Positions 28,388 to 37,249 are shown, counted from the first letter of the stretch. The stretch is DNA of 64,000 nucleotides from Flammeovirgaceae bacterium UBA7330 (GCA_002471275.1 DKPQ01000010.1:62001-126000); one strand, 5' to 3'. Numbers and translations are program-made. Notes: a model not told the origin generated them from the letters alone.

Positions 28388-30148
28388 GTGAAAGTATTTT
28401 TTCAAAATTTAAGGTTTTTCCGCTTCGTCTTTCTGCTGCTGGTCCTATATGTATTTTCACAATGCTCCACACAGAATGATCTCCCTCCGGGGGACCCTGA
28501 CAATGGTGGGCTTGTCGTACCCAATGGATTTGAAGTAGTAGTGGTAGCAGATAGCATTGGCAGTGCCCGGCACATGGCGGTAAATGACAACGGGGATATT
28601 TATGTAAAACTTCGGGGAGGCAAACCAAAAGGAATTGTAGGGCTTCGTGATGTAAACAAGGATGGCAAAGCCGATTCAATCGTATATTTTGGCAATTATG
28701 AGGACGTGGGCAACTATGGTACTGGAATGCGTTTGTATAGAGGGTACATGTATTTCAGTACAGCTGGTGAAGTATACCGAATAAAGTTGGAACCCGGAAA
28801 GCTCGTGCTGGATGCTGAACCTGAGTTGATTATCAAGGATGACTATAAAAATGATCCACATGGGTACGAGCATATTGCCAAACCAATCACATTTGACAAT
28901 GAAGGACATATTTATTTGCAATATGGAGCACCAGGTGATGTTTGCCAGGTATTGAATCGAATCCCCGGTGAACCTGGAGAATTTCCCTGTTCAGAGTTAG
29001 AAGAGCATGGTGGTATATGGCAGTTTGATGCATCTAAGAAGGATCAAACCCTACAAAAGGACGGAATACATTATGCCACCGGAATCCGGAGTATCGTAGG
29101 AATGGATTGGAACACTGCTGATAACACGCTTTATACAGTTGTGCACGGTAGAGATGATCTGGCCCGAAGAAACCCACTTCAATATTCCAAATGGGAAAGT
29201 GCCATCTTCCCATCGGAAGAATTCTTGCGAATAAATAAAGGAGATAATGCCGGATGGCCATACTTTTATTATGATCAGGTAAGAGGAAAAAGAGTGTTAA
29301 ACCCAGAATACTTAGGGTTAGGGATTGAAGAAGAGAGCGGGAAGGATTATATACAACCATTGATTGGGTTTCCAGGGCATTGGGCACCAAACGATATTTT
29401 ATTTTATACAGGTGATCAGTTCCCGGATCATTATAAGAATGGTGCGTTCATTGCGTTCCATGGATCAACCAATAGGGCTCCGTATCCACAGGCAGGTTAT
29501 TTTATTGCGTTTGTACCATTTAAAGATGGACAGCCTTCTGGTGAGTGGGAGGTCTTTGCGGATGGATTTATTGGGGATGAACCATTGGCTAACGTGAGTG
29601 ATGCTCCGTATCGGCCGATGGCCCTTGCGATGGGTCCCGATGGCTCACTCTATTTGTCTGAGACGGTGCAGGGGAAAATCTGGAGAGTGATGTATAAAGG
29701 AGACAAGAGGAATTTCGGAAAGGCTGATCTTGAGGTAACTGAAGCTAGAAAAGAGCTCCCACACATCCGAACACCAGATGAAGAGATTGATAATCTTCAG
29801 AAAGGGATTATAATGGGAGGAGAAAGAATCTATGCAACCTATTGTGCTCCGTGCCATCAACGTAACGGTAAAGGTGCAGAGGGGAGGTTTCCTCCTTTAG
29901 TAGATACGGATTGGGTCAAAGGCGACAAAGCCAGATTGATTGGCGTAATCCTCAATGGTCTTGAAGGAGATATTACAGTGAATGGCGTAGGTTATAATGG
30001 AATTATGCCTCGTCATGATTTCTTATCTGACGAAGAAATAGCCGAACTTCTCACATTTGTGAGGCATAAATTTGGTGATGGTGCAGATGGTATCACAGCA
30101 CGCGAAGTGCAAAATCAGAGAAATAAGAATTTATCAATTAATCAATAA
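28388..30148 (+). CDS. Sorbosone-dehydrogenase-like beta-propeller fused to cytochrome c, lipoprotein
   Basis: The 586-residue lipoprotein (lipobox FSQC) has two parts. Residues about 45-440 form a glucose/sorbosone-dehydrogenase-type propeller (VVVADSIGSARHMAVNDNGD, GMDWNTADNTLYTVVHGRDDL, MALAMGPDGSLYLSE). The C-terminal part is a class-I cytochrome c with C486-A-P-C489-H490 and a probable Met ligand in GIMPRHDF. Soluble relatives use PQQ to oxidise sugars or aldehydes; PQQ binding here is inferred. Electrons would pass through the built-in heme to the respiratory chain. It starts at GTG 28388, 7 bases after the amidohydrolase stop. Confidence 0.88.
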   Translation: MKVFFQNLRFFRFVFLLLVLYVFSQCSTQNDLPPGDPDNGGLVVPNGFEVVVVADSIGSARHMAVNDNGDIYVKLRGGKPKGIVGLRDVNKDGKADSIVYFGNYEDVGNYGTGMRLYRGYMYFSTAGEVYRIKLEPGKLVLDAEPELIIKDDYKNDPHGYEHIAKPITFDNEGHIYLQYGAPGDVCQVLNRIPGEPGEFPCSELEEHGGIWQFDASKKDQTLQKDGIHYATGIRSIVGMDWNTADNTLYTVVHGRDDLARRNPLQYSKWESAIFPSEEFLRINKGDNAGWPYFYYDQVRGKRVLNPEYLGLGIEEESGKDYIQPLIGFPGHWAPNDILFYTGDQFPDHYKNGAFIAFHGSTNRAPYPQAGYFIAFVPFKDGQPSGEWEVFADGFIGDEPLANVSDAPYRPMALAMGPDGSLYLSETVQGKIWRVMYKGDKRNFGKADLEVTEARKELPHIRTPDEEIDNLQKGIIMGGERIYATYCAPCHQRNGKGAEGRFPPLVDTDWVKGDKARLIGVILNGLEGDITVNGVGYNGIMPRHDFLSDEEIAELLTFVRHKFGDGADGITAREVQNQRNKNLSINQ

Positions 30149-30173
30149 GTTTCTAATCATAAATTAATACATC

Positions 30174-30647
30174 ATGAAATCAGACAGACGTTCAATTTTC
30201 AAGAAAATATTCATGGGTACAACAGGTCTTTTTGGACTTTCAGCTGTTAGTGCCGCTTCAACCAAAACTGAGGAGGATGATGAAATAGTTACCAATAATG
30301 TTACCTATGATGATCAGGTTCCTCTGTTTTCCGGATCTCAAACTTATGGTGGTCTGGTATATGTTGCCGGAAAAGGAGCCCATTTTGAAGGAGATATTAC
30401 CGCACACACCAAGCATGTCTTGGATGAAATTGAAAAAGAACTGGAAAAAGCAGGATCTGCGATGGACAGGGTATTGAAAGTCAACGTTTACCTACATGAC
30501 CTGAATGACTACAAGGCTATGAATGAAGCCTACAGAGGGCGATTTGGTGATAACCCTCCTGTCCGGACCACCATTGCACCCTACGGAGGTGTACCTGGAA
30601 ATTCACTAGTAGAAATTGATTGTATAGCTGCGTTAAAAAAGAAATAA
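30174..30647 (+). CDS. Exported RidA/YjgF family protein
   Basis: This 157-residue RidA-family protein keeps the key active-site Arg131 (PPVRTTI) and Glu147 (SLVEIDCIA), equivalent to the Arg and Glu of enamine/imine deaminases. Cytosolic relatives are about 130 residues; this one has a 28-residue extension DRRSIFKKIFMGTTGLFG...SAVSAAS, which reads as a twin-arginine signal (R5-R6-S-I-F-K). An exported RidA implies reactive enamines or imines form outside the cytoplasm, consistent with the exported PLP enzyme 4 bases downstream. Confidence 0.88.
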   Translation: MKSDRRSIFKKIFMGTTGLFGLSAVSAASTKTEEDDEIVTNNVTYDDQVPLFSGSQTYGGLVYVAGKGAHFEGDITAHTKHVLDEIEKELEKAGSAMDRVLKVNVYLHDLNDYKAMNEAYRGRFGDNPPVRTTIAPYGGVPGNSLVEIDCIAALKKK

Positions 30648-30651
30648 GATT

Positions 30652-31857
30652 ATGACAAAAAGAAGAGATGTTATCAAAGGACTGGCCACACTTCCCATGG
30701 CAGGTGTTGCCGCAAGCGGGGCTTTGGCTAGTCCTTCTGAAAAAATTTCAGGACGCGATTATTTCAAAGAACTGGGCGTACGGACTTTTATCAATGCAGC
30801 AGGAACCTATACGGCACTGACTGCTTCATTCATGCATCCGGAAGTGCTGGATGCATACAATTATGCTTCAAAACAGTATGTGGGTCTGAATGAACTGCAG
30901 GATAAGGTAGGAGAAAGAATTGCGGAATTGCTGAAATGTGAAGCTGCAATGGTGACCGCAGGTGCTGCTTCTGCCATTACACTGGGAACCGCAGGTGTGC
31001 TCACGGGTGATGATGCTGAAAAGGCTGTGAGGATACCCACAGATATGACAGGAATGAAGACTGAGGTGATCTCCCAAAAGAGTCATAGAGTAGGGTATGA
31101 TCACGCCATGAGAAATTGTGGGGTAAAGATCATAGAAGTTGAAACCAGGAAGGAGATGGAAGCAGCCATTAATGAAAATACGGCCATGCTATGGTTTTTG
31201 AATTTTGCGAATCCTAACGGAAAGATTCAATATGAAGAATTCCTTGAGATAGCCAAAAAACATAAGATCCCCACAATGATAGATTGTGCTGCGGATGTAC
31301 CACCAGTGGAAAATCTATGGAAATACACTCAAATGGGTTTCGACCTGGTATGTTTTTCGGGAGGTAAGGGTTTACGCGGACCTCAAAGTGCCGGATTATT
31401 GCTAGGCCGCAAAGATCTGATAAAAGCTGCAAGGAGAAACGCGCCCCCCAATGGAAATACCGTAGGAAGGGGAATGAAAGTAAACAAAGAAGAGATACTT
31501 GGGATGATGGCAGCTGTAGAAGCATACCTGAACAGAGATCACCAGGCGGAATGGCGGCTTTGGGAGTCTCAGGTAAAACTAATTGGTGAGGCAGCTTCAT
31601 CGGTGAAGGGCGTGAAACATGAGATCCACGTACCGGAGATAGCCAATCATGTGCCGTCACTCAGGATATCATGGAATGAAAAAGCCGTGAAAATTTCACC
31701 AAATGATGTACGAACTGCACTTAGGGACGGACATCCCTCCATTGAAACTGTAGGAGGAAGTGATAACATCGGCATTACTACGTGGATGATGAATCCAGGT
31801 GAGGAGCGTATCGTGGCTAAGCGCATCAAGGAAATTCTTGAGGCGGCAAAAGCTTAA
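30652..31857 (+). CDS. Exported SelA-like PLP-dependent enzyme (aminotransferase class V fold)
   Basis: This 401-residue fold-type I PLP enzyme of the SelA/D-glucosaminate-6-phosphate ammonia-lyase group has the PLP lysine K239 (CFSGGKGLRGPQSAG) and the PLP-contact Asp211 region (TMIDCAADVPP). Relatives catalyse beta-elimination of amino acids or amino-sugar acids, releasing ammonia through an enamine. The first 27 residues, K3-R4-R5-D-V-I-K-G-L-A then ASGALAS, form a convincing Tat signal, which would allow export with the cofactor already bound. It follows RidA after 4 bases and ends the operon. It is not a true selenocysteine synthase. Confidence 0.87.
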   Translation: MTKRRDVIKGLATLPMAGVAASGALASPSEKISGRDYFKELGVRTFINAAGTYTALTASFMHPEVLDAYNYASKQYVGLNELQDKVGERIAELLKCEAAMVTAGAASAITLGTAGVLTGDDAEKAVRIPTDMTGMKTEVISQKSHRVGYDHAMRNCGVKIIEVETRKEMEAAINENTAMLWFLNFANPNGKIQYEEFLEIAKKHKIPTMIDCAADVPPVENLWKYTQMGFDLVCFSGGKGLRGPQSAGLLLGRKDLIKAARRNAPPNGNTVGRGMKVNKEEILGMMAAVEAYLNRDHQAEWRLWESQVKLIGEAASSVKGVKHEIHVPEIANHVPSLRISWNEKAVKISPNDVRTALRDGHPSIETVGGSDNIGITTWMMNPGEERIVAKRIKEILEAAKA

Positions 31858-31880
31858 TATTCAAATAGCCAGGCTGAGGG

Positions 31881-32549
31881 TTATTCCGATGCCTGGTTCA
31901 AAAATTGATCAAAGGGGTATAATGCTTTGAAAGCTCCTGCACAATGCTTTAGGAATTCATCGGATAATACCTCTTTGTCATCGCAATGATGGACCGCCAG
32001 AAAGCTTTTATGTTTCAGAAGCTCAATTTCAGGATGGTCTTTGGGGTAATCCCTGGGTGCTGTTTTTAGTTTTTCACCCTCCATGTTGAAATACTTTTTG
32101 AAACCCGGATCATTGATTATCTTCTTCAATGAATCCGCATTGTAGTGTATTTCTTGCCGGATGGCTTTGAGCCAGCTTCCTTCAGGAAGATAAGCCCCTC
32201 CAGCAAGCATCGATGCTCCGGGCTCAAGGTGAATATAATATCCAGCCCGGGTATGGATTTCTGATCTTTTAGGGGCGGAAGTTATGTGGGCCCCAAAATG
32301 GGTTTTATATGGTGACTTATCCTTAGAAAATCTCACATCCCTGTGTATTCTGAAAATGGTATCCTTGGCAGAGAAATGAGCAATGTCTTTATCGAATTTG
32401 GCTACTTCTACAATTAAAGCATCTATAAAATCGGTAAACTCCTTTTTAGCCTTTTCATAATCTTTTTTGTGGTCCTTAAACCAATCGCGATCGTTGTGCT
32501 TCTTAAGGGCTTTTAAAAACTGAAAAGTGGGCTGAGTGATATTCTGCAT
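31881..32549 (-). CDS. DUF2461 family protein
   Basis: The 222-residue product matches the DUF2461/TIGR02453 pattern: FLKALKKHNDRDWFKDHK at the N-terminus, FRIHRDVRFSKDKSPYKTHFGAH in the middle, and HLEPGASMLAGGAYLPEG. The family is widespread and uncharacterised, with no signal peptide, so cytoplasmic. It lies 9 bases downstream of the TfoX-like gene on the same strand, so they probably share a transcript. A loose hairpin (CCAGGC 31869-31874 and GCCTGG 31891-31896) spans its 3' end. Confidence 0.85.
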   Translation of the reverse strand: MQNITQPTFQFLKALKKHNDRDWFKDHKKDYEKAKKEFTDFIDALIVEVAKFDKDIAHFSAKDTIFRIHRDVRFSKDKSPYKTHFGAHITSAPKRSEIHTRAGYYIHLEPGASMLAGGAYLPEGSWLKAIRQEIHYNADSLKKIINDPGFKKYFNMEGEKLKTAPRDYPKDHPEIELLKHKSFLAVHHCDDKEVLSDEFLKHCAGAFKALYPFDQFLNQASE

Positions 32550-32558
32550 GGCAATGTA

Positions 32559-32900
32559 TTATTTTTTCTTACTTGATTTAGCTTTTGGGTTAAATGCGAG
32601 GCATTCTTTTATCCATAGCTCCAGGTCCTCATTGCTATCATAACCTTCCGATTCAATCAGAAGATAGCCCTTCATCACTTTTCCAGCCATGGTCATTTGG
32701 CTGGCACCTTCCTTTTTTATGAGCTCAGGTATTTTATCAGGATCTACCCGGGCCATAACCCCACCTCTAAAGGTGCCAACACACATTTTATCATCCACCA
32801 TAAAGCAATCACCACCAAACATCCTTTTTTCAATCCAGGTGATGCTTTGCTCTTTCAATATTCTTCTGATACGTTCCAGTAGGTATAGGTCTGTTGCCAT
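32559..32900 (-). CDS. TfoX/Sxy N-terminal domain protein
   Basis: This 113-residue protein consists of a TfoX_N domain: an N-terminal helix, then WIEKRMFGGDCFMVDDKMCVGTFRGGVMARVD, a strand-rich core in which the R-x-M-F-G-G block is diagnostic. A C-terminal helical part (LELWIKECLAFN) and a basic tail follow. TfoX regulates competence in gammaproteobacteria, but stand-alone domains in Bacteroidota have no assigned role. Its ATG overlaps the stop of the upstream gene by one base (TAATG), indicating translational coupling. Confidence 0.8.
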   Translation of the reverse strand: MATDLYLLERIRRILKEQSITWIEKRMFGGDCFMVDDKMCVGTFRGGVMARVDPDKIPELIKKEGASQMTMAGKVMKGYLLIESEGYDSNEDLELWIKECLAFNPKAKSSKKK

Positions 32901-33220
32901 TATTTCAGTGTTTGTGTATATGTTAAAGCCATATCAGCGAACGGTTCCCAAAGGTCCATTTCCCTCTGGTCGATCAGCAGCCATCCTTTGAGTGGTGGTT
33001 TTGCTTTGAATGGGCTTAGAGGCTCCGGGTACTTCAAACCCCATTTGCCAGGATCAAAGTTGGGACCTAACCTGAAACCCATTTTATCTTTGTACAAAAA
33101 GGCAAATACCTTGTCGTTGTATTTTAGACCGGGAGAACTCATCATCTTACCTTTTTCTACTCCAGGTTTGCCGGTACAGGTTGCACATATAAGGTCAAAT
33201 TGCTCTTCTGCTGTTCTCAT
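32900..33220 (-). CDS. Small conserved protein, possibly TfoX-like
   Basis: The chosen start (ATG at 33220, MRTAEEQFD) gives about 106 residues. The longer frame to 33298 adds a basic leader that looks untranslated. The core (KMMSSPGLKYNDKVFAFLYKD, then MGFRLG and LKGWLLIDQREMDLWEPFADMAL) parallels the order of strands and helices in its TfoX-like neighbour, so it may be a diverged copy, but the identity is too low for me to be sure. Function unknown. It is coupled to the next gene by a TAATG overlap. Confidence 0.6.
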   Translation of the reverse strand: MRTAEEQFDLICATCTGKPGVEKGKMMSSPGLKYNDKVFAFLYKDKMGFRLGPNFDPGKWGLKYPEPLSPFKAKPPLKGWLLIDQREMDLWEPFADMALTYTQTLK

Positions 33221-33430
33221 TTGGATAACTGATTTACAAGATAACGAATACAATCGTTGATTCCGGACAAAAATTGAAGTCAGGCGACGGTTTTTCAAAT
33301 CGAAAATTGTTCGTTCATCCTTAATTATAGCGCTTCATATAAATTCCACACAGCCAGAGGCTCAATATGTAACACCAAATATTATTTGGCCGTTTATCAA
33401 TCGCCTCGCAGTCACAGAGGCAGATGGAAT

Positions 33431-34894
33431 ATGAAAGAACTATTAAAAATGACTTTTGCTATCACAGTGATGGCAGGACTAATAGCATGTAATGATGACG
33501 AGAACGAGGGTAGCCCCAATCCGATTGCTGTGGAGTTTGGGGAAGATCAGACATTATCTGAAAATATAGGAGCAACTACAGTAAGTATAAGCTTTGATAA
33601 ACCAGCGCATACGACTGGTACTATTGAAGTAAAAGTTACTACGGATCAGCAAAACACATTTACTTCCACTCCAGCAGCAGTAGATGGATTGATTTCCATC
33701 GTTGTTGAAGAAGGCGATGAAAATGCATCATTCACAATTACCCCAACCAACAACACTGTTTTAGATGGAAATAAGTCAGTGCTGTTTGATATCGAAGATC
33801 TTACCGAAGGTTTTGAGAAGGGAGTAAAAAACCAGTTGGAGATCACAATATTTGACGACGAGGCTCCTTCTTCGGTCTTTTTTCCAGGTGAAACAATTGA
33901 GGTCAAAGAAAATGTGTCCGGTAGTGTAGAAGTGACTCTTGGTTTTTCAGCACCTGCTCCCGGTGCCGGGCAGGTGGTCATTAAACTTGGTGATTCTTAT
34001 GAGCCAGGCTATTTTACTACTGATCCTGAGATCCAGAATGGAAAAATTACTTTGAATGTTGAGCAAGGAGTATCTGAAGTCAAATTCAGGATCAATGCAA
34101 TCAATAATGAGGTGATTAATGGCAATAAGCAAGTCCTCTTCCAGATATCAGAGGTTCAGGGGGCCATTGAAAAAGGCACAGCCCTGGATTTTCTTGTCAA
34201 TGTGATCGACGATGAGCTAATTGGCAAACCAAAGTCTTACCACAATGTTGGTGGCAACTGGAGCGATAAGAGAACATTTGAATATGACGAGTCAGGTAGG
34301 ATTAAGAAAATATTCTGGGAAACAGCCACTCCATTTGTCAGATCAGGAGTGTACACATACTACTATGCAGAAAATGGTTTGATTGAGAAGATCAACAGAT
34401 ATCCAAATCATGATGAGTTCTTTATTCAGGAAGATGGTAAGATTGTTAGGTCTGAAACGATAGATTGGGGAGTTAAAAAATCCTATTCAATCTTTGATTA
34501 TGATGATGCAGGTAATCTGGGAGGCCAGGCTATTTATTACCGTCAGCCAGATGGCAGCTTCATGTTAGGTTCGGTATTTCTTTATTTAAATGATCTGGAT
34601 GGCAATATCTACAAGAAACTTGCTTACAGTTCCGTAAATGGCTCTGAAGAGGAACTTAATTTGATCTCAACAACTACCTATAATAGCTATTATAATACTA
34701 GTAATCCTTTTCCAATGTTTGAGGTGATCCCTACGGTTGTCTCTCAGTCAAAGCTCCCTGGTTCATATCAATATGAAGGCAATGGATCCAACTTGTATTA
34801 TAATCTATCTTATGAGTTCAATGAACAGGGTATGCCAACGAAGCGATATGTTTCCGGAGCAGGTATCGAACAAACTACTTATGAATACTATTAA
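33431..34894 (+). CDS. Lipoprotein with two Calx-beta-like domains and RHS/YD-like tail
   Basis: The 487-residue product begins at ATG 33431, giving a clear lipoprotein signal (MAGLIAC). The TTG at 33386 would add 15 residues before it and is less likely. Two tandem Calx-beta-like sandwiches follow: about residues 30-145 (LSENIGATTVSISFDKPAHT, VLDGNKSVLFDI) and 150-265 (VKENVSGSVEVTLGFSAPAP, VINGNKQVLFQI). The last 220 residues hold short beta repeats (YDESGRIKKIFWE, YDDAGNLGGQAIYY) like those of RHS/YD or DUF4595 proteins. Probable surface or adhesion role; no enzyme motif. It ends at a shared bidirectional terminator. Confidence 0.75.
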   Translation: MKELLKMTFAITVMAGLIACNDDENEGSPNPIAVEFGEDQTLSENIGATTVSISFDKPAHTTGTIEVKVTTDQQNTFTSTPAAVDGLISIVVEEGDENASFTITPTNNTVLDGNKSVLFDIEDLTEGFEKGVKNQLEITIFDDEAPSSVFFPGETIEVKENVSGSVEVTLGFSAPAPGAGQVVIKLGDSYEPGYFTTDPEIQNGKITLNVEQGVSEVKFRINAINNEVINGNKQVLFQISEVQGAIEKGTALDFLVNVIDDELIGKPKSYHNVGGNWSDKRTFEYDESGRIKKIFWETATPFVRSGVYTYYYAENGLIEKINRYPNHDEFFIQEDGKIVRSETIDWGVKKSYSIFDYDDAGNLGGQAIYYRQPDGSFMLGSVFLYLNDLDGNIYKKLAYSSVNGSEEELNLISTTTYNSYYNTSNPFPMFEVIPTVVSQSKLPGSYQYEGNGSNLYYNLSYEFNEQGMPTKRYVSGAGIEQTTYEYY

Positions 34895-34911
34895 TCTCTA
34901 TGATAGAGATA

Positions 34912-34946
34912 TAAAAGCCTGTGACGTTCTAAGTCACAGGCTTTTA
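34912..34946. terminator. Bidirectional terminator
   Basis: A perfect 14-bp stem (34912-34925 with 34933-34946, arms TAAAAGCCTGTGAC and its complement) encloses a 7-base loop, flanked by T-rich sequence on one strand and A-rich on the other. It lies between the convergent lipoprotein and GNAT-nitrilase genes and can end both transcripts. Confidence 0.85.
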
Positions 34947-34949
34947 TTT

Positions 34950-36473
34950 TTACATTTTTAGTTTCAATTGGTAGAGGTCTGTTCGTTTATCCTTTAGGTT
35001 TTGTACACTTCCAAACTGGTTGAGCTCTCTTAGCAGGTCAATGTCAACATCAGCAATCAGCATCATCTCAGTATTAGGTGTAGCTTCCGCTTTGATGCCA
35101 TTAGAAGGAAATGCAAAATCACAAGGTGTATATACCATAGACTGGGCAAACTGCATGTCCATATTGTGCACCTTAGGAAGGTTGCCCACACTGCCGGCAA
35201 TTGCTACGTAACATTCATTTTCAATGGCTCGGGCCTGCGCACAAAGCCGAACCCTTGAGTATCCATTTTGGGTGTCTGTAAGAAAGGGCACAAAAAGGAT
35301 ATCCATTCCTTGTTCGGATAAGATCCTGCCCAGCTCAGGAAATTCTACATCGTAGCAGATCAGGATACCAATCTTACCACAATCCGTGTCAAAGACTTTG
35401 ATCTGAGAACCACCCTCCATGCCCCATACCTTCACTTCGTCTGGTGTTACATGAAGTTTTTCATACCTGTCTATTGTACCATCTCGATGACACAAGTACC
35501 CCGCATTGTAAAGTCTGTTATCTATCACTTCGGGCATACTTCCGGATATAATATTGATGTTATAGGAGATGGCTAGCTCAGACAGTTTTTGTGTGATGAT
35601 CTCTGTATATTTTGCTAGCTCCCTGATAGCCTCAGGCTCAGACAGATGGTTGTTTTCAGCCATGAGAGGAGCATTGAAAAACTCAGGAAACACAGCGAAA
35701 TCAGATCGATACCTGGAGATGGTATCGATGAAGTATTCTACTTGTTGCATGAGATCAGCCAGGTCCTTATAAGGTCGCATCTGCCATTGAATTAGACCAA
35801 GACGGACCACGGTCTTCGTAGAAGTAGGTTCTTTGGTGGTCTTTTCATGGTAGATATTGGACCATTCCAACAGTACTGCGTAATCTTTTGATGCTTTATC
35901 GCCCTCCAGGTAATTCTTAAGAATGAGCTTGGGATGAAAGTCGTTTGACATTTGGAAATCAAGAACAGGATCCTGTATTTCTTTATGTCTTACTTTCTCG
36001 ATGTACTGCTTGGGAGTAAGCTCTTGTGCATACTTGTGATAGTTTGGGATGCGACCACCAAATGCCACACCTTTCAGGTTCAGGTTTTCGCACAGTTCTT
36101 TTCTGTAGTCATACAACCTTCTCCCAAGTCGTAACCCCCGATATTCTGGTAAAATAAAGATGTCAATGCCATATAGCATATCCCCATCAGGTTTGTGAGT
36201 GGTAAACTTATAGTTTCCAGTTACCTCTTTATAAGTATGCTGATGGTTGAATTTTTCATAATCAACAATGATGGATAGGGCACATCCAGCAATTTGGTCG
36301 TTGACTTTTATGGCTACCTGACCTTCAGGGAATTTTTTGACCAGTTGCTTTATTTCAGCTTCTTTCCAATGCGGGTTCTGCATATTCGGATAGGCAATCG
36401 TCATGGCCTCCCTTAGCTGATGGTAATCTTCTACCGTAAGGTAGGTCAGAGTTATATTCTCAATATCCTTCAT
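34950..36473 (-). CDS. GNAT acetyltransferase fused to a nitrilase-superfamily amidase
   Basis: The 507-residue protein has two domains. Residues 1-215 form a GNAT domain (FILPEYRGLRLGRRLYDYRK gives the acetyl-CoA R/Q-x-x-G-x-G/A-like loop). Residues 222-500 are a carbon-nitrogen hydrolase with the full catalytic triad E264 (VFPEFF), K339 (YEKLH) and C373 (LICYDVEFPE). This fusion is known in several phyla; its substrate is not. It is probably cytoplasmic. It stands alone, with its promoter likely in 36474-36565. Confidence 0.9.
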   Translation of the reverse strand: MKDIENITLTYLTVEDYHQLREAMTIAYPNMQNPHWKEAEIKQLVKKFPEGQVAIKVNDQIAGCALSIIVDYEKFNHQHTYKEVTGNYKFTTHKPDGDMLYGIDIFILPEYRGLRLGRRLYDYRKELCENLNLKGVAFGGRIPNYHKYAQELTPKQYIEKVRHKEIQDPVLDFQMSNDFHPKLILKNYLEGDKASKDYAVLLEWSNIYHEKTTKEPTSTKTVVRLGLIQWQMRPYKDLADLMQQVEYFIDTISRYRSDFAVFPEFFNAPLMAENNHLSEPEAIRELAKYTEIITQKLSELAISYNINIISGSMPEVIDNRLYNAGYLCHRDGTIDRYEKLHVTPDEVKVWGMEGGSQIKVFDTDCGKIGILICYDVEFPELGRILSEQGMDILFVPFLTDTQNGYSRVRLCAQARAIENECYVAIAGSVGNLPKVHNMDMQFAQSMVYTPCDFAFPSNGIKAEATPNTEMMLIADVDIDLLRELNQFGSVQNLKDKRTDLYQLKLKM

Positions 36474-36565
36474 TGTGCAAAATTCCTCATAATTATATTA
36501 TGAACAATTACCCAGTGCCAGCAAAATGTTTTAATGTCTGATTTCCGGAGCGGAACCTGTCTCAA

Positions 36566-37249
36566 TTACATGGAGATAAGCTTATTGTAATGATCAAAAA
36601 CCAGGATTAGATCCTCTTCCTTATGGATATTCAGGCCATTTTTATCAATATAAGATCTAATCTCCTCTTTTTTGTCATCCATAAGCTTGAATAGCTCTCT
36701 CTTTCTGGTCTTGAATCCGTCAGGCTGCAAACCTTTTTTTTGAATGTAGAGATCATCATTCATCATGTATTTGTCGTTGGTAGCACCTATGATACCTTTC
36801 GACTCCATCCCCATCAGGATTCTGCAGTAATACCTTTTCAGCAATCTGATGGGACCATCACTTAGTAGCTGATAGATATCTTTGCTATGATCGGAATAAA
36901 GGTATACGAACACATCGTTTCCGATAACAAACTGCTTTAGGTCTGAATAGGTAGAAATTAAGTATTCTTTGTCTTGCTCTTTGTATGTGAGGCTATTCTC
37001 ATATACGTTATAGTTGAGCAGGTTTACATTGACCTCAGTATCATTTTGAAGTTTGAGTATACCTGGCTTCCAGTAGGAATTAATATATGGACTCCCATCG
37101 ATGGTTGTATTCATTTCTTTCTTGGTCATTAGGGTCCCAAAAAAGCCGGCAGTGCCATTTTGTTGTTGTGCACTTCCAATGATATTCTGTGATTGAGCCG
37201 ATACCAGATAGGCAATAGATAAAAAGTAGATGAAAGTTAGAAATCGCAT
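36566..37249 (-). CDS. Secreted protein of unknown function
   Basis: The 227-residue product starts with a good type-I signal peptide (FIYFLSIAYLVSAQS). The N-terminal half contains a short beta-rich pattern (GSPYINSYWKPG, then EVNVLNY-like strands, LKQFVIG). The C-terminal half is helical and charged (FKLMDDKKEEIRSYIDKNGL). I recognise the general type, secreted proteins with a WKPG-like motif common in Cytophagales, but no named family. It is predicted periplasmic and is probably monocistronic. Confidence 0.6.
   Translation of the reverse strand: MRFLTFIYFLSIAYLVSAQSQNIIGSAQQQNGTAGFFGTLMTKKEMNTTIDGSPYINSYWKPGILKLQNDTEVNVNLLNYNVYENSLTYKEQDKEYLISTYSDLKQFVIGNDVFVYLYSDHSKDIYQLLSDGPIRLLKRYYCRILMGMESKGIIGATNDKYMMNDDLYIQKKGLQPDGFKTRKRELFKLMDDKKEEIRSYIDKNGLNIHKEEDLILVFDHYNKLISM

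Noticed and set aside
30652..31857. selA (selenocysteine synthase)
   Set aside because: It has an export signal and lies in a catabolic operon without selB or selD; better as a SelA-like PLP lyase.
31869..31896. CCAGGC/GCCTGG inverted repeat as a terminator
   Set aside because: A 6-bp stem with a 16-base loop, one arm in coding sequence and no T-run; too weak to call.
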